Assembly: GCA_031555615.1 (NCBI GenBank)
Contig: JAVBUF010000011.1
Location: 62,001 to 126,000 of the forward strand
Reading direction: 5' to 3'
DNA length: 64,000 nt
Source: UBA935 sp031555615
Lineage (GTDB): Bacteria; Bacillota; Clostridia; Lachnospirales; Lachnospiraceae
Below are positions 42,108-51,534 of the stretch, in pieces. Every line of letters begins with the position of its first letter. The first letter of the stretch is position 1. The notes below the pieces were generated by a model that searched no databases, was not told where the DNA came from, and worked only from the letters and a program-made list of their open reading frames with translations. The position numbers and the translations under genes were made by a program.

Positions 42108-42117
42108 GAGAAAGCTT

Positions 42118-43038
42118 ATGCGGTATAAAGTAGTAGTATTCGGCGTAAAGGATACTTCGGAAAACATAGTGGAATTCATTCAAAATCAAATATGTCCGGT
42201 GGATCTGGTGATAACCATCAGTAAAGAGGTGACGGAGAAAAATCAGGTGTCCGGCTATAAGGGCTTGTCGGTATTAACAGAAAAATACGGCATTCCCGTA
42301 TTTGAAGCAGACAGCTATTTTCTGACTGATGAAAAAACCCAGTGCTTTATCCGGGAAAATGAATTTGAAATCGGCATTTCCATGGGCTGGCAGCGGTTGA
42401 TGCCAAAATCAGTGCTGGATCGGTTTGAATATGGTATCTACGGATTTCATGGCAACAGCGGTTATCTGCCCTTTGGCCGTGGCCGCTCGCCGTTAAACTG
42501 GTCGATTATACTGGGGGATACCCGATTTAATTTGAATTTATTTCGTTATGATGAAAAAGCCGACAGCCCCAATGTATTTGCCACGGAGATGTTTTCCATA
42601 ACACCTCATGACGATATCCGGACAGCGCAATATAAGAATATGATCTGTTCCAAGAATTTGATCCGTAAGCTGCTAAAAGCCTATGAAGAAAAAAATATTG
42701 TTATAAGAACGGAATCCAAGGATTTTGATTCCTGGTATGGTAAACGAACGGCAGCGGATGGAAAGATAGATTTTCATCAAAGAACCAGGGAGATTTATAA
42801 CCTGATCCGCGGTGTGGCGGCACCTTTTCCCGGGGCATATGCGATGCTGGGAGAAGAAAAGGTCATTATTTGGGAAGCCCATCCTTTTGATGAGATGATT
42901 GATTTTTCGGGGTATGCGTGTGGTGAAGTGGTGGATGTGTTTGATGGGAAGCCGGTGGTAAGGACGGTGGATGGGTCGTTGTTGATTGATCGGTATGAGT
43001 GTGTCAGAAGCATTCAAGCCGGAGATTTGTTAGAATAA
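42118..43038 (+). CDS. Formyltransferase-family protein, probable sugar N-formyl/acyl transferase
   Basis: A 306-residue protein with a methionyl-tRNA formyltransferase-like core. Motif: FHGNSGYLPFGRGRSPLNW (residues 110-128), with H111 as the likely catalytic base and D149 in EKADSP. In typical sugar N-formyltransferases an Asn stands two residues before the His; here that position is Gly109, and N113 follows instead, a variant seen in a subgroup whose reaction I cannot name. The C-terminal domain (about 230-306) has the formyltransferase beta-barrel look. Start 42118 has AGGAG 7 bases upstream. It may formylate the 4-amino sugar made by the PglF/PglE-like pair using N10-formyltetrahydrofolate. 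Confidence 0.75.
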   Translation: MRYKVVVFGVKDTSENIVEFIQNQICPVDLVITISKEVTEKNQVSGYKGLSVLTEKYGIPVFEADSYFLTDEKTQCFIRENEFEIGISMGWQRLMPKSVLDRFEYGIYGFHGNSGYLPFGRGRSPLNWSIILGDTRFNLNLFRYDEKADSPNVFATEMFSITPHDDIRTAQYKNMICSKNLIRKLLKAYEEKNIVIRTESKDFDSWYGKRTAADGKIDFHQRTREIYNLIRGVAAPFPGAYAMLGEEKVIIWEAHPFDEMIDFSGYACGEVVDVFDGKPVVRTVDGSLLIDRYECVRSIQAGDLLE

Positions 43039-43060
43039 GCAAGTGAGGATAAAGGAGTTT

Positions 43061-44380
43061 ATGGTAAAAAAAGAAAGCTTGTTAGGTGAAAAATCATATG
43101 CAAATCTGGCCATAAGAATGATAATCGGATTGTGCGTTACTGTTTTAATGGGAACAATACTATTGACAATAGTGTATGCCTTGCCTACTGATGAGATGAA
43201 ACAAAACGTAGCAAGAAGCAGTGCGCTGTTTGATTATGAGGGTATTTATCCTCAGATAGTGACCGGTTATAAATCTACCCAGTTAGATAATTATTCGGAT
43301 GCATATATGTTTGCAAATGCTATTTACCCAGGTAGCGGAAATCCTTTAACGGATGCAATGTCGGTAAAAAGAATTGAATACAATGATTTATCCATGCCAC
43401 AGTCGTTGACTTCATATGCAAATGATGTTGATGCGGAATTTTATGAAATTGATTATCCCCGGTATTGGCATGGCTATTTGGTAGTTTTAAAGCCGTTGCT
43501 GAATTTTTTTGATGTAGGTGACTTAAAGATTTTAAATATGATATGTCAGGGAATTGTTATTTTTCTGGTAATATCTTTATTACTGGAGAAACGGGGAAAA
43601 AGATATGCACTTGCTTTTTTAATGGCAGTTTTACTTATTAATCCTGTAACTGTATCTGTTTCAATGCATTATTCTTCAGTTTTTTATATTACTATGTTTA
43701 TGTTATATGTAATTTGGAAGCAACCGGCCTTTTTTATTGGTAAAAATAAAATATTTTACTACAGTTTATTATTTTTCGGTGTGGGAATGCTTACGTCCTT
43801 TTTCGATCTTTTCACATATCCCCTTGTTACATTGGGCTTACCATTGATATCATTATGGGTCATAGAAGGAGATAATTATTTAGAGTGGAAAAAGCAAATA
43901 AAAATAATTATCTTAGTTGCTGCGTGCTGGGCAATTGGATATGCGGGAATGTGGATAGGAAAATTTATGATTGGAAGTATTATTACAGGTCGGAATTTAT
44001 TCGGGGATGCATTTTCCAGAACAGTGTTGTATACAGCTTCAAATGATAAATCGGTATCAATATTGGAGTGTATCCTTAGAAGTATTAAAGTAGTATTAAA
44101 ATGGCCATATGTGATCGGTTTTGGAGGAACATTTATTTATTTTGTGATAAGCATATGGAAAGAAAATAAGAAATTGAGTTGGGATTGGAAAAAAATGCTT
44201 CCGTTTTTACTGCTTATGCTGCTTCCATTTTCTGATATGCTGATAACAGGCCATGTATATTGGCACTATTGGTTTACTTATAGAGAACTTGCGGTAACAT
44301 TGTTTGCAGGATACTGTATGGTGTTGGAGTGCCTTCGCGGAAAGAAGTTTTTGTATGAAAATAGCAATCAGAATGGATGA
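43061..44380 (+). CDS. Polytopic membrane protein, unknown
   Basis: A 439-residue AT-rich gene. One N-terminal helix (about 17-42), an outside domain of about 100 residues (DAYMFANAIYPGSGNP, DYPRYWHGYLVVLKPL), then eight or nine helices. An outside YWHGY next to acidic residues recalls GT-C or polymerase-like proteins, but no family is recognised. The start is uncertain: ATG 43061 follows AAAGGAG closely (3 bases), and GTG 43043 has no ribosome site. Its lower GC and its placement inside an otherwise higher-GC operon suggest recent acquisition. It overlaps the next gene by 26 bases. Confidence 0.62.
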   Translation: MVKKESLLGEKSYANLAIRMIIGLCVTVLMGTILLTIVYALPTDEMKQNVARSSALFDYEGIYPQIVTGYKSTQLDNYSDAYMFANAIYPGSGNPLTDAMSVKRIEYNDLSMPQSLTSYANDVDAEFYEIDYPRYWHGYLVVLKPLLNFFDVGDLKILNMICQGIVIFLVISLLLEKRGKRYALAFLMAVLLINPVTVSVSMHYSSVFYITMFMLYVIWKQPAFFIGKNKIFYYSLLFFGVGMLTSFFDLFTYPLVTLGLPLISLWVIEGDNYLEWKKQIKIIILVAACWAIGYAGMWIGKFMIGSIITGRNLFGDAFSRTVLYTASNDKSVSILECILRSIKVVLKWPYVIGFGGTFIYFVISIWKENKKLSWDWKKMLPFLLLMLLPFSDMLITGHVYWHYWFTYRELAVTLFAGYCMVLECLRGKKFLYENSNQNG

Positions 44381-45104
44381 TATTACACCGAATATGGATT
44401 GGAAGCGCTTTGAAAAATTCAAGTTACTTCTGGACGATTATCAGGTGAAGCCGCTTATTGGAGTAGTGCCCGATAACCGGGATGAAAATTTAGTGCAAAG
44501 CAAGGATGGGTATGAACATCCTGAATTTTGGCAGTATATGCGAGACTTGCAGTCTCAGGGTTGGGTGATTGCCATGCATGGATACCGCCATATATATACC
44601 ACGAAAAAGGGAGGCCTGTATCCCTTAAACAATTTTTCCGAGTTTGCCGGACTGGATTATGAAACCCAAAGAGCCATGATAGAAGACGGCAAGCGGATTT
44701 TGCAGGAAAAGGGAATACAGACAGATATTTTTATGGCACCGGCGCATTCCTATGATAAGAATACCCTTAGAGCTTTGAAGGAGAGTGGTTTTAATCGGCT
44801 TACTGATGGATTTGGCAAAGGACCGTATAAATGGCGAGGGATGATATTTTATCCGATTTCTTTTAAGCTGAGTAGCAGTTTGAAAAAGAGAGCAGGGACA
44901 ACGACTATGGTCATTCATGCCAATACCATGAATGAGGATGATTTCAAGCGTTGCCGGAGTTATTTGGAGAACCCCGGTCAGACACGGTGGATTTCTTACG
45001 GAGAGTATTTGGAGCAGAAACCGGAAGTTCGGGGAGTAATCGGCAGAATAGAGGAATACTGGCTGGCTAAAGTAAAGTATCTGCTTGTTAGATTGAAAGG
45101 ATGA
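44355..45104 (+). CDS. DUF2334-type polysaccharide deacetylase-like protein
   Basis: A 249-residue protein. AIRMDDITPNMDW has the metal-binding Asp pair; WVIAMHGYRHIY gives the HxxxH metal motif; IFMAPAHSYDKNTL is the third motif; MVIHANTMN near the end holds the second His. These are the features of the NodB/DUF2334 fold. It may deacetylate an N-acetyl sugar in the glycan. The start at 44355 lies within the preceding gene, with GGAAAG upstream. A second deacetylase-like gene is at 53970. Confidence 0.78.
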   Translation: MKIAIRMDDITPNMDWKRFEKFKLLLDDYQVKPLIGVVPDNRDENLVQSKDGYEHPEFWQYMRDLQSQGWVIAMHGYRHIYTTKKGGLYPLNNFSEFAGLDYETQRAMIEDGKRILQEKGIQTDIFMAPAHSYDKNTLRALKESGFNRLTDGFGKGPYKWRGMIFYPISFKLSSSLKKRAGTTTMVIHANTMNEDDFKRCRSYLENPGQTRWISYGEYLEQKPEVRGVIGRIEEYWLAKVKYLLVRLKG

Positions 45105-45111
45105 GTGTGTC

Positions 45112-46236
45112 ATGACAGAACCAATTCGTGTTCTTCATGTCTTCGGAACGGTTAATCGAGGCGGCGCGGAGAGTCGTATCATGGATTTATACCGCTATAT
45201 GGACAGAGAAACTGTACAATTCGATTTTCTGGTACACGCCGAAGGACAAGGTCATTTTGAAGAAGAAATAAAAGCATTGGGAGGGCGGATTTACCGCGTT
45301 CCCCGTTTTCATATATCGAATTACTTTTCTTATCGGCGGGCTTTGCAAAAATTTTTTGCCGAACATCATGAATTCCGGGCAGTACAGGGGCATATGACCA
45401 GTACAGCCGCTATTTATCTGCCCATTGCCAAGGCAGCCGGAATTCCCATTACTATTGCCCACGCCAGAAGTGCCGGAGTGGATAAGGGCCCGAAAGGACA
45501 GATTACTCGATGGATGCGCAAAAACCTTTGGCAGAAAGCGGATTTTCTTTTTACCTGTTCAATGCTTGCCGGAAAGTCGGTTTTTGGAGAAAAAGCATTT
45601 GCGAAGGGGTTGATTTACTATATCCCCAACGCAATCGAAGCATCCGGCTATCGCTTTGATGCTGGCAAGCGGGAGGCGTTACGGGTCAAGCTGGAGCTTA
45701 CCGATCAGTTTGTAATCGGCCATGTTGGACGTTTTCACTATGCCAAAAATCATGAGTATTTGATTGCCGTATTTGCTAAGATCCTGAAAAGAAAGGCCAA
45801 TGCCGTATTGCTGCTGCTGGGAGATGGTTCCGGTATGGAGGCCGCCAGGAATCAGGCAAAAGAGCTTGGTATCTTAGATAAAATATTGTTTATGGGAAAT
45901 GTTGAGAATCCACAGGATTATTATCAGGTGATGGATTATTTTGTGTTTCCGTCCCGGTTTGAAGGGCTTCCCGGCACGGTAATTGAGGCACAGGCAGCAG
46001 GACTGAAGTGCCTGATTTCCGATGCGATAGCCTCAGAGGTGATGATAACCGAACTGGTACAGTCGGAAAGTATTGCAAAGGATCCTGTGATATGGGCAGA
46101 AAAGATCGTTAAAAGTTCTGATTATGAGCGTAAAGATATGTATGAAGCTATCGTTCAAAGTGGTTTTGATGTAAAAGTGCAGGCAGAAAAGATGCTGCGC
46201 TTTTATCAGAGCGGAAGTAAGGAGGAACTAAGTTGA
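45112..46236 (+). CDS. Family 4 glycosyltransferase (EpsF-like)
   Basis: A 374-residue GT-B transferase. VLHVFGTVNRGGAESRIMDL (residues 7-26) is the EpsF/WcaL-like start; IAHARSAG near 118; FVIGHVGRFHYAKNHEYLI near 197; SRFEGLPGTVIEAQAAGL has the EX7E motif near 283. The RBS AAAGGATGAG overlaps the end of the previous gene. Its stop overlaps the next start. It adds one sugar of the repeat unit. Confidence 0.85.
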   Translation: MTEPIRVLHVFGTVNRGGAESRIMDLYRYMDRETVQFDFLVHAEGQGHFEEEIKALGGRIYRVPRFHISNYFSYRRALQKFFAEHHEFRAVQGHMTSTAAIYLPIAKAAGIPITIAHARSAGVDKGPKGQITRWMRKNLWQKADFLFTCSMLAGKSVFGEKAFAKGLIYYIPNAIEASGYRFDAGKREALRVKLELTDQFVIGHVGRFHYAKNHEYLIAVFAKILKRKANAVLLLLGDGSGMEAARNQAKELGILDKILFMGNVENPQDYYQVMDYFVFPSRFEGLPGTVIEAQAAGLKCLISDAIASEVMITELVQSESIAKDPVIWAEKIVKSSDYERKDMYEAIVQSGFDVKVQAEKMLRFYQSGSKEELS

Positions 46237-47384
46237 AGAAAAAATTGATGCTGCTGGTTCCCATGCTTCATCAGGGTGGTTTCGAGCGGGTATGCGTAAC
46301 CACTGCCAGGCTGCTGGCTCCTTATTATGATGTTACCATTGTGGTGTTTAATTCGGCTAATATTGCTTACGATGTTACCGGTCTTCATATTCTGGATATC
46401 GGGATGGGGGTAAAAAAGGGTAAACTGGCTAAGCTGCTTAATATCGTCAAACGTACTCTCAAGGTCAAGAAAATAAAAAAAGAAATGCAGCCGGAAGTGG
46501 CTTATAGTTTCGGTCCTACGGCGAATATGGTAAATGCTTTTTCCAAAACAAAATCAACTAAGGTGTGGCTGGGGCTTCGCAATTATACCGATATAGAAGA
46601 AAAAGTAAAAATCAGGCTTTTCGTCCGACTGGCAGATTTGATCATCTGCTGCTCCAAAAGTATTGAGGAAGAGCTTCAAAAGAAATTTCATTATGATAAA
46701 ACCACCACCCTTTATAACCTGTATGATGTAGAAGCTATTTGCCGGGAAGCGGAAGAAAAAGAACCCAGGCTGCCTTGGAAGGATGACGGCATTTACCTTG
46801 TGTCCATGGGTAGGGATGCCGATCAGAAGGGTTTTTGGCATATGCTGAAGGTATTTTCCAAGGTTCGGGAAAAAATAGCCGGCGTGCGGCTGATTATTTT
46901 AGGAGCCGGCAGCTTTGATACCTATCGCAAGCTGGCCCGGGAGCTTGGAATTGCGGAGGATGTCTTTTTTGCCGGAATGCAGAAGGAGCCTTATCAGTAT
47001 TTAAAAAAAGGATCGGTATATTTGTTGACTTCCTCAAATGAAGGCTTTCCCAATGCATTAGTGGAAGGCATGGCATTAGGATTGGCTGCAGTGAGTGTGG
47101 ATTGCAAGACCGGTCCGGCAGAAATATTGTTGTCCGAATGCCGGCCAGCCGGAGAGACAGTTATCTGGGGAGAGTACGGCGTTTTGTTACCGGCAATGAG
47201 TGGGGAGAAGGATTTGGAAGCGGCACATATTACTCCGGGAGAAGAACAAATGGCCGAAGTGATTATAAAGCTGTTATCCCATCAGGAATTATTGGAGCAG
47301 TATCAGAAGGCTGCCAGAGAAAGAGCCAAAATATTTACTTATGAAAGTTATATCAAGCAGATGCTTATTTTATTGGGTCAATAA
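46233..47384 (+). CDS. Family 4 glycosyltransferase
   Basis: A 383-residue GT-B transferase with an N-terminal LVPMLHQGGFERVCVTTARL and C-terminal SSNEGFPNALVEGMALGLAAVS (EX7E) near 265-286. VSMGRDADQKGFWHML opens the nucleotide-binding domain. The start is TTG 46233, decided by GGAGG at 46221-46225, 7 bases upstream, and by overlap with the preceding TGA. Fits a second sugar addition in the same pathway. Confidence 0.83.
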   Translation: MKKKLMLLVPMLHQGGFERVCVTTARLLAPYYDVTIVVFNSANIAYDVTGLHILDIGMGVKKGKLAKLLNIVKRTLKVKKIKKEMQPEVAYSFGPTANMVNAFSKTKSTKVWLGLRNYTDIEEKVKIRLFVRLADLIICCSKSIEEELQKKFHYDKTTTLYNLYDVEAICREAEEKEPRLPWKDDGIYLVSMGRDADQKGFWHMLKVFSKVREKIAGVRLIILGAGSFDTYRKLARELGIAEDVFFAGMQKEPYQYLKKGSVYLLTSSNEGFPNALVEGMALGLAAVSVDCKTGPAEILLSECRPAGETVIWGEYGVLLPAMSGEKDLEAAHITPGEEQMAEVIIKLLSHQELLEQYQKAARERAKIFTYESYIKQMLILLGQ

Positions 47385-47416
47385 GCAGGTAGAAAGTACT
47401 GAGGAGAAATTAGGTT

Positions 47417-50176
47417 ATGAAATGGGTAAAAAATATACTTGTGTTTACGTTGATTAGCTGCATCCTGTTTCAGCCGTTGTTAATGACTTGGGCGACTGAG
47501 GTAACACCGGATGAATCATATATCACTACAGCTAAACAGGAATTGGAGGGGCTTTTAGCGGAAAAGTCTGTTCAGGCACTTGTATATTTGTGTGATTCTT
47601 ACGCGGTTCGAGAGCTGCCGAATGGAGATGGTAATACGGTTTTTAATGTTGCTACCGGTCAGACCGTGCAGATAACCGGGGTAGATGAAGATGAGAACGG
47701 CGTAATTTGGTATCAGGTATCTTTTGCTCAAAAAGATGTTGTCTATAGGGGCTATATTGAACGTCAATATCTGGTTTGTGCTGATGAAGACTTCAGAAAT
47801 TGGGAAAGCACCTACATAACAGCCAATGCGATGCCAAAGGTCAGGATGTTTAGAACGGCAGCAGTATCCTATGCGGATGTGGAGCAGTTTCCGGAGTCTT
47901 ATCAGGAATCGTTGTATCAATTGAAAAGCCAGCATCCCAATTGGGTTTTTGTCAGGATGAATACAGGCCTTGACTGGAATACTGTTGTGGCCAATGAAAT
48001 AAAAGATGACAGAAGCCTGGTGCCGTCATCCTTTGATGCACCATGGAAAAATGGAAATTACGGTGCGGGGTGGTCCTATGCCTCCGAGGATGGGTTGAAA
48101 TATTATCTGGATCCCCGAAATTTTCTCACCGATACATATATTTTTCAATTTGAACAGTTAACTTATAATACCTCCTATCACTCAATAAGTGCCGTACAGA
48201 TGATTTTGAATACCACCTTTATGTCTGGAAGAATTCCCGATGATAGCCGCTCTTATGCGGAAGCTTTTTATACTATCGGTAACTTTCTGGGTGTTAGTCC
48301 GTTTCATTTGGCCTGTCGTGTCTATCAGGAGCAGGGCAGCGGAACTTCCGCGCTGATCTCCGGAACCTATTCGGGATATGAAGGCTACTACAATTACTAT
48401 AATGTGGGGGCTTCTGGGAAGACTGTTACGGAAATTGTCACAACCGGGCTGGAGCAGGCTAAAAAGTCGGGTTGGAATACAAGGTATAAATCCCTGAACG
48501 GTGGTGCTACTTCGATTTCTACGAATTACATATTAAAGGGACAAGATACCATTTATTTGCAAAAATTTGATGTTGATAACAGTTATAGTGGTTTGTATTG
48601 GCATCAATATATGCAGAATATATGCGCACCAAGCAGTGAAGCCCAAAATGTAAAAAAAGCATATAGCAATACCGGTGCATTGGAAAATACATTTGTGTTT
48701 AAAATACCGGTGTATTCTAATATGCCGTCGGCGGCATGCGGCAAGCCTACAACGGCATCGGTGCCAACACCAACCCCAACACCTACGCCAACAGCAACAC
48801 CTACGCCGACCGCGACACCAACGGTAAAGCCAGCAACGTCGCCCACGGAAACGCCGATAGAAAAACCAACAGTAATAGTGACACCTACACCGACCGCGGC
48901 ACCAACGGTAAAGCCAACAACATCGCCCACGGAAATGCCAACAGAAAAACCAACATCGACTCCAACAGCAGCACCTACGCCGACTGCGACACCGACGGTA
49001 AAGCCAACGACAATACCAACGGCAACACCAACGGCAACACCGGCGGTAAAGCCAACGACAACACCAACGGCAACACCGACAGTAAAATCAACAGCGACAC
49101 CGACGGCAATGCCAACAGTAACATCTACACCGACTGTGACACCGACGGTAAAGCCAACAACGTCGCCCACGGTAATGCCGACAGTAAAACCAACAGCGAC
49201 ACCGATGGCAACACCAACAGTGACGCCTACACCGACCGCGACACCGACGGTAAAGCCAACAACGTCGCCCACGGCAGCGTCGACAGTAAAAACAACAGCG
49301 ATACCGACGGCAACACCAACAGCAGCACCCACGGTAACATCTACGCCAGAGCCCACAGTGGCACCGGTTGAAATACCAGTGCTGATACCTATATCAACTC
49401 CTGCAGCAACGCCATCACCTGCTGTTAATACGATAATTACACCGGAACAAAAGCAGATAAGTATGTTACCTTCAGAAAGTCCGGCAGCTATTCCTAAGGT
49501 GAGTGCAGAAGCTAAGAGCAGTCCCAAAGTTGTGATGGATTTGTCTGAAAATACTACGTTGTTTGTGTCAACATTAGAAAAATTTAGGGTTCAAGGGCTG
49601 GATGCGGAATTGAATATTAGAGAAGGCATAAAGTGGACTGTCGAAGGAAAAACAATAGATGAGGAAGCCCAATTTAACAATATAGATATGGGTGTAACCC
49701 TGAATAGTGGGCGAATCCCTCAGGAAATGCTTGATATCATATCACAGGGGCACTATTATCGGGAGATATCCCTTGCTCATAACGGTGATTACGGATTCCG
49801 GGCTACACTGACGGTCAATGTAGATCAGCAAAATGCTGGAAAATTTGCAAATTTATTTTATTACCATGAAGCGACGAAAGAATTGGAATTCTTATGTGCA
49901 TCAAGTATTAACGAAGATGGAGATACATCATTTGTTTTTGAACATGCGTCAGAATATGTCGTGGTGGTGAGTGATGAAGCGATGAACGGTGAAGAGCAGC
50001 AGAAGGTTCGGGAAAAGCAGTTAGAGTCTCGAGTGAATGAAATAGCAGTATCAACTGTACACGAAGAAGCGGCAGAAGTATCTGGAAGAAATATCGGAAT
50101 AATGGTATTAATCTTAATTGGAAGTACTATAGTTGGTTTGTTGATATTTGTGCTGATTTATAAGCGTAAGAGATAG
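47417..50176 (+). CDS. Membrane-anchored glucosaminidase with Pro/Thr repeat linker
   Basis: A 919-residue exported wall enzyme. A signal peptide (1-27, ending MTWATE) is followed by an SH3-like domain (about 50-125), then a glucosaminidase-like domain (about 155-415): HPNWVFVRMNTGLDWNTVV, YYLDPRNFLTD and the likely catalytic Glu in RVYQEQGSG. Residues about 448-668 are a low-complexity linker of T-P-T-A and V-K-P-T units. A compact beta-rich domain (about 690-850) and a C-terminal helix with KRKR anchor it in the membrane. It likely trims peptidoglycan glycan strands at the surface. The linker has very many Thr residues and could be a target of glycosylation. It closes the operon before a bidirectional terminator. 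Confidence 0.82.
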   Translation: MKWVKNILVFTLISCILFQPLLMTWATEVTPDESYITTAKQELEGLLAEKSVQALVYLCDSYAVRELPNGDGNTVFNVATGQTVQITGVDEDENGVIWYQVSFAQKDVVYRGYIERQYLVCADEDFRNWESTYITANAMPKVRMFRTAAVSYADVEQFPESYQESLYQLKSQHPNWVFVRMNTGLDWNTVVANEIKDDRSLVPSSFDAPWKNGNYGAGWSYASEDGLKYYLDPRNFLTDTYIFQFEQLTYNTSYHSISAVQMILNTTFMSGRIPDDSRSYAEAFYTIGNFLGVSPFHLACRVYQEQGSGTSALISGTYSGYEGYYNYYNVGASGKTVTEIVTTGLEQAKKSGWNTRYKSLNGGATSISTNYILKGQDTIYLQKFDVDNSYSGLYWHQYMQNICAPSSEAQNVKKAYSNTGALENTFVFKIPVYSNMPSAACGKPTTASVPTPTPTPTPTATPTPTATPTVKPATSPTETPIEKPTVIVTPTPTAAPTVKPTTSPTEMPTEKPTSTPTAAPTPTATPTVKPTTIPTATPTATPAVKPTTTPTATPTVKSTATPTAMPTVTSTPTVTPTVKPTTSPTVMPTVKPTATPMATPTVTPTPTATPTVKPTTSPTAASTVKTTAIPTATPTAAPTVTSTPEPTVAPVEIPVLIPISTPAATPSPAVNTIITPEQKQISMLPSESPAAIPKVSAEAKSSPKVVMDLSENTTLFVSTLEKFRVQGLDAELNIREGIKWTVEGKTIDEEAQFNNIDMGVTLNSGRIPQEMLDIISQGHYYREISLAHNGDYGFRATLTVNVDQQNAGKFANLFYYHEATKELEFLCASSINEDGDTSFVFEHASEYVVVVSDEAMNGEEQQKVREKQLESRVNEIAVSTVHEEAAEVSGRNIGIMVLILIGSTIVGLLIFVLIYKRKR
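48763..49420 (+). repeat. Tandem PT-rich coding repeats
   Basis: Degenerate repeats of about 15-60 bases built on ACACCAACGGTAAAGCCAAC-type units encode T-P-T-A-T-P-T-V-K-P-T-T. The repetition leaves other reading frames open on both strands (for example 48604-49527 minus). Such repeats are prone to length change by slippage or recombination, so linker length may vary between strains. Confidence 0.8.
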
Positions 50177-50194
50177 GGATTGGCAGTATAACTG

Positions 50195-50240
50195 AAAACG
50201 GGTCAGGAACTTAATTTAAGGTTCCCAGACCCGTTTTTTA
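50195..50240. terminator. Bidirectional terminator between convergent genes
   Basis: AAAACGGGTC with GGAAC (50195-50210) pairs with GTTCC and GACCCGTTTT (50221-50237) around a short AT loop, with A-run on the left and T-run on the right. It ends the glucosaminidase mRNA and the minus-strand operon from the other side. Confidence 0.82.
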
Positions 50241-50257
50241 CCATTAAAATTTATAGG

Positions 50258-50581
50258 TTATTTCTTATGATCTTTAATAGTTATTTTGGCGCTAACATAT
50301 TTTTTCAATATCTCTTCAATAAAAGGATGAATAATTGCAATTGATAGGGCGATAATAGTGTATTTGATAAAATAGCTATAATAGTTTAGGTTATCAACCG
50401 TAGAAGAAGCGTGCCCCAGAATAATTCCGATAACGGCTTCTGCAAAAAGGACATTCAACATAACGGTAATCCCATACTCGATTAATCCTTCAGGAAACCG
50501 CCAATTTGAATCAGGCTTTCTTTTGTGGCGAATATAAACAGTAACTAAAGCTGGGCAAAACAAACCAATAAATTCAATCAT
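50258..50581 (-). CDS. Small membrane protein, unknown
   Basis: A 107-residue AT-rich gene with three predicted membrane helices (about 3-17, 37-57, 70-92) and a basic end (KITIKDHKK). No family recognised. It starts two bases after the stop of the truncated sulfatase gene and is probably cotranscribed with it. Confidence 0.55.
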   Translation of the reverse strand: MIEFIGLFCPALVTVYIRHKRKPDSNWRFPEGLIEYGITVMLNVLFAEAVIGIILGHASSTVDNLNYYSYFIKYTIIALSIAIIHPFIEEILKKYVSAKITIKDHKK

Positions 50582-50583
50582 AT

Positions 50584-51384
50584 CTATTCCTCTCTATTCC
50601 AAATAAATTTATTATCATAATAAGCGGAATGCATACGCAATTCGTCATCAAAAAGTTGTAATCCACCCATTTCTTCAGGCAGAGTTTTTCTGTCGGAAAA
50701 TAAGTTTGTACCTAATCCTAGCCGTTCCCCGGTAATGTCAGCGCCAATGCTTGCCAAGATGGTAGGAAAAAAATCTAAGGTGGTAAAATCTCTGTTTTGT
50801 GCAAAAAGAGGTTGTTTGTCGGGATTAATAAAGCAATTATAGGTCTTCCGTGGGAAATCTTCCATGTCATCAAAAAAAGTAACATTCATGCTTAAATGAT
50901 CACCCAAAATTACGATAGTAGTATCTTCATAAAAATCCTGTTCTTGTACCCAACTTATAAACTCGGCGGCTTGTCTGCTTGCGCATGAGAGCACATTGCC
51001 ATACGTTTCAGAATGTTCATTGTCGCATAGATTACAGAAATAACCGTCAGGAGCATGTGTATCCACAGTAAGCATGGTAAAATTGAACGGGGTCTCATCC
51101 GCAGCTATATTTAGCAATTCTTGTTTAGCAATTTCATATAACATTTTGTCTTCGAATCCCCAGGAAGTAAAATAATCTTCAGAAATGTATCCTTTTTGAA
51201 TTGCGGAACTATAATCAATTACATTGTAGTTACCATGTGCTTGCAGATATAGTTCTCTGCCCCCGAATTCGGCATCGGATCCACATAGAAAATATAGGGA
51301 ATATCCGTGATTTTTTAATATTTCGCCAAGAGTGGTTAAGCCTGGCAAAAACTTTTGATAAAGTCCAGCGGCATTAGCGTTCAT
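50584..51384 (-). pseudogene. LTA synthase/phosphoglycerol transferase-like remnant, N-terminally truncated
   Basis: 266 residues matching only the C-terminal part of the alkaline-phosphatase-like sulfatase fold used by LTA synthases and OpgB-type phosphoglycerol transferases. Visible: FLPGLTTLGEILKNHGYS, LCGSDAEFGGRELY, MLTVDTHAPDGYF, VILGDHLSM (metal Asp-His) and TLDFFPTIL. The membrane domain and the segment with the catalytic Thr are absent. The frame continues 12 codons upstream of the ATG with SSGVPFKLP, a conserved piece of the family, then meets TGA, so the ATG is not a real start and no ribosome site precedes it. It is best read as a decayed gene, although a protein of unknown use could still be made. 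Confidence 0.78.
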
Positions 51385-51534
51385 TGGAAGCTTAAAGGGT
51401 ACCCCTGAAGAAGGTATTTTTCATCTATTCAACTGTCAAACTCCCGATAGGCCGTCAGGAACTCTTTGTCAATTCTACCGCTATCTGACATACATATTTA
51501 AAAATTTTCTACTCAACGAAATTATTTTAATAAG

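Noticed and set aside
48736..49371. Second + strand frame of 211 codons in the same repeats
   Set aside because: Same repeat artefact; low-complexity Asn/Thr product with no start signal.
48763..49420. Possible CRISPR array in the repeated DNA
   Set aside because: Units are contiguous, degenerate and keep the coding frame; there are no unique spacers.
48604..49527. Minus-strand open frame of 307 codons opposite the glucosaminidase linker
   Set aside because: It exists because the PT repeats contain few stop triplets in any frame. The product is a Val/Gly repeat with no domain and no ribosome site.
51429..51491. 20-codon minus-strand ORF between the membrane protein and the sulfatase remnant
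   Set aside because: Too short, no ribosome site and no recognised motif. It may be another fragment of decayed DNA.
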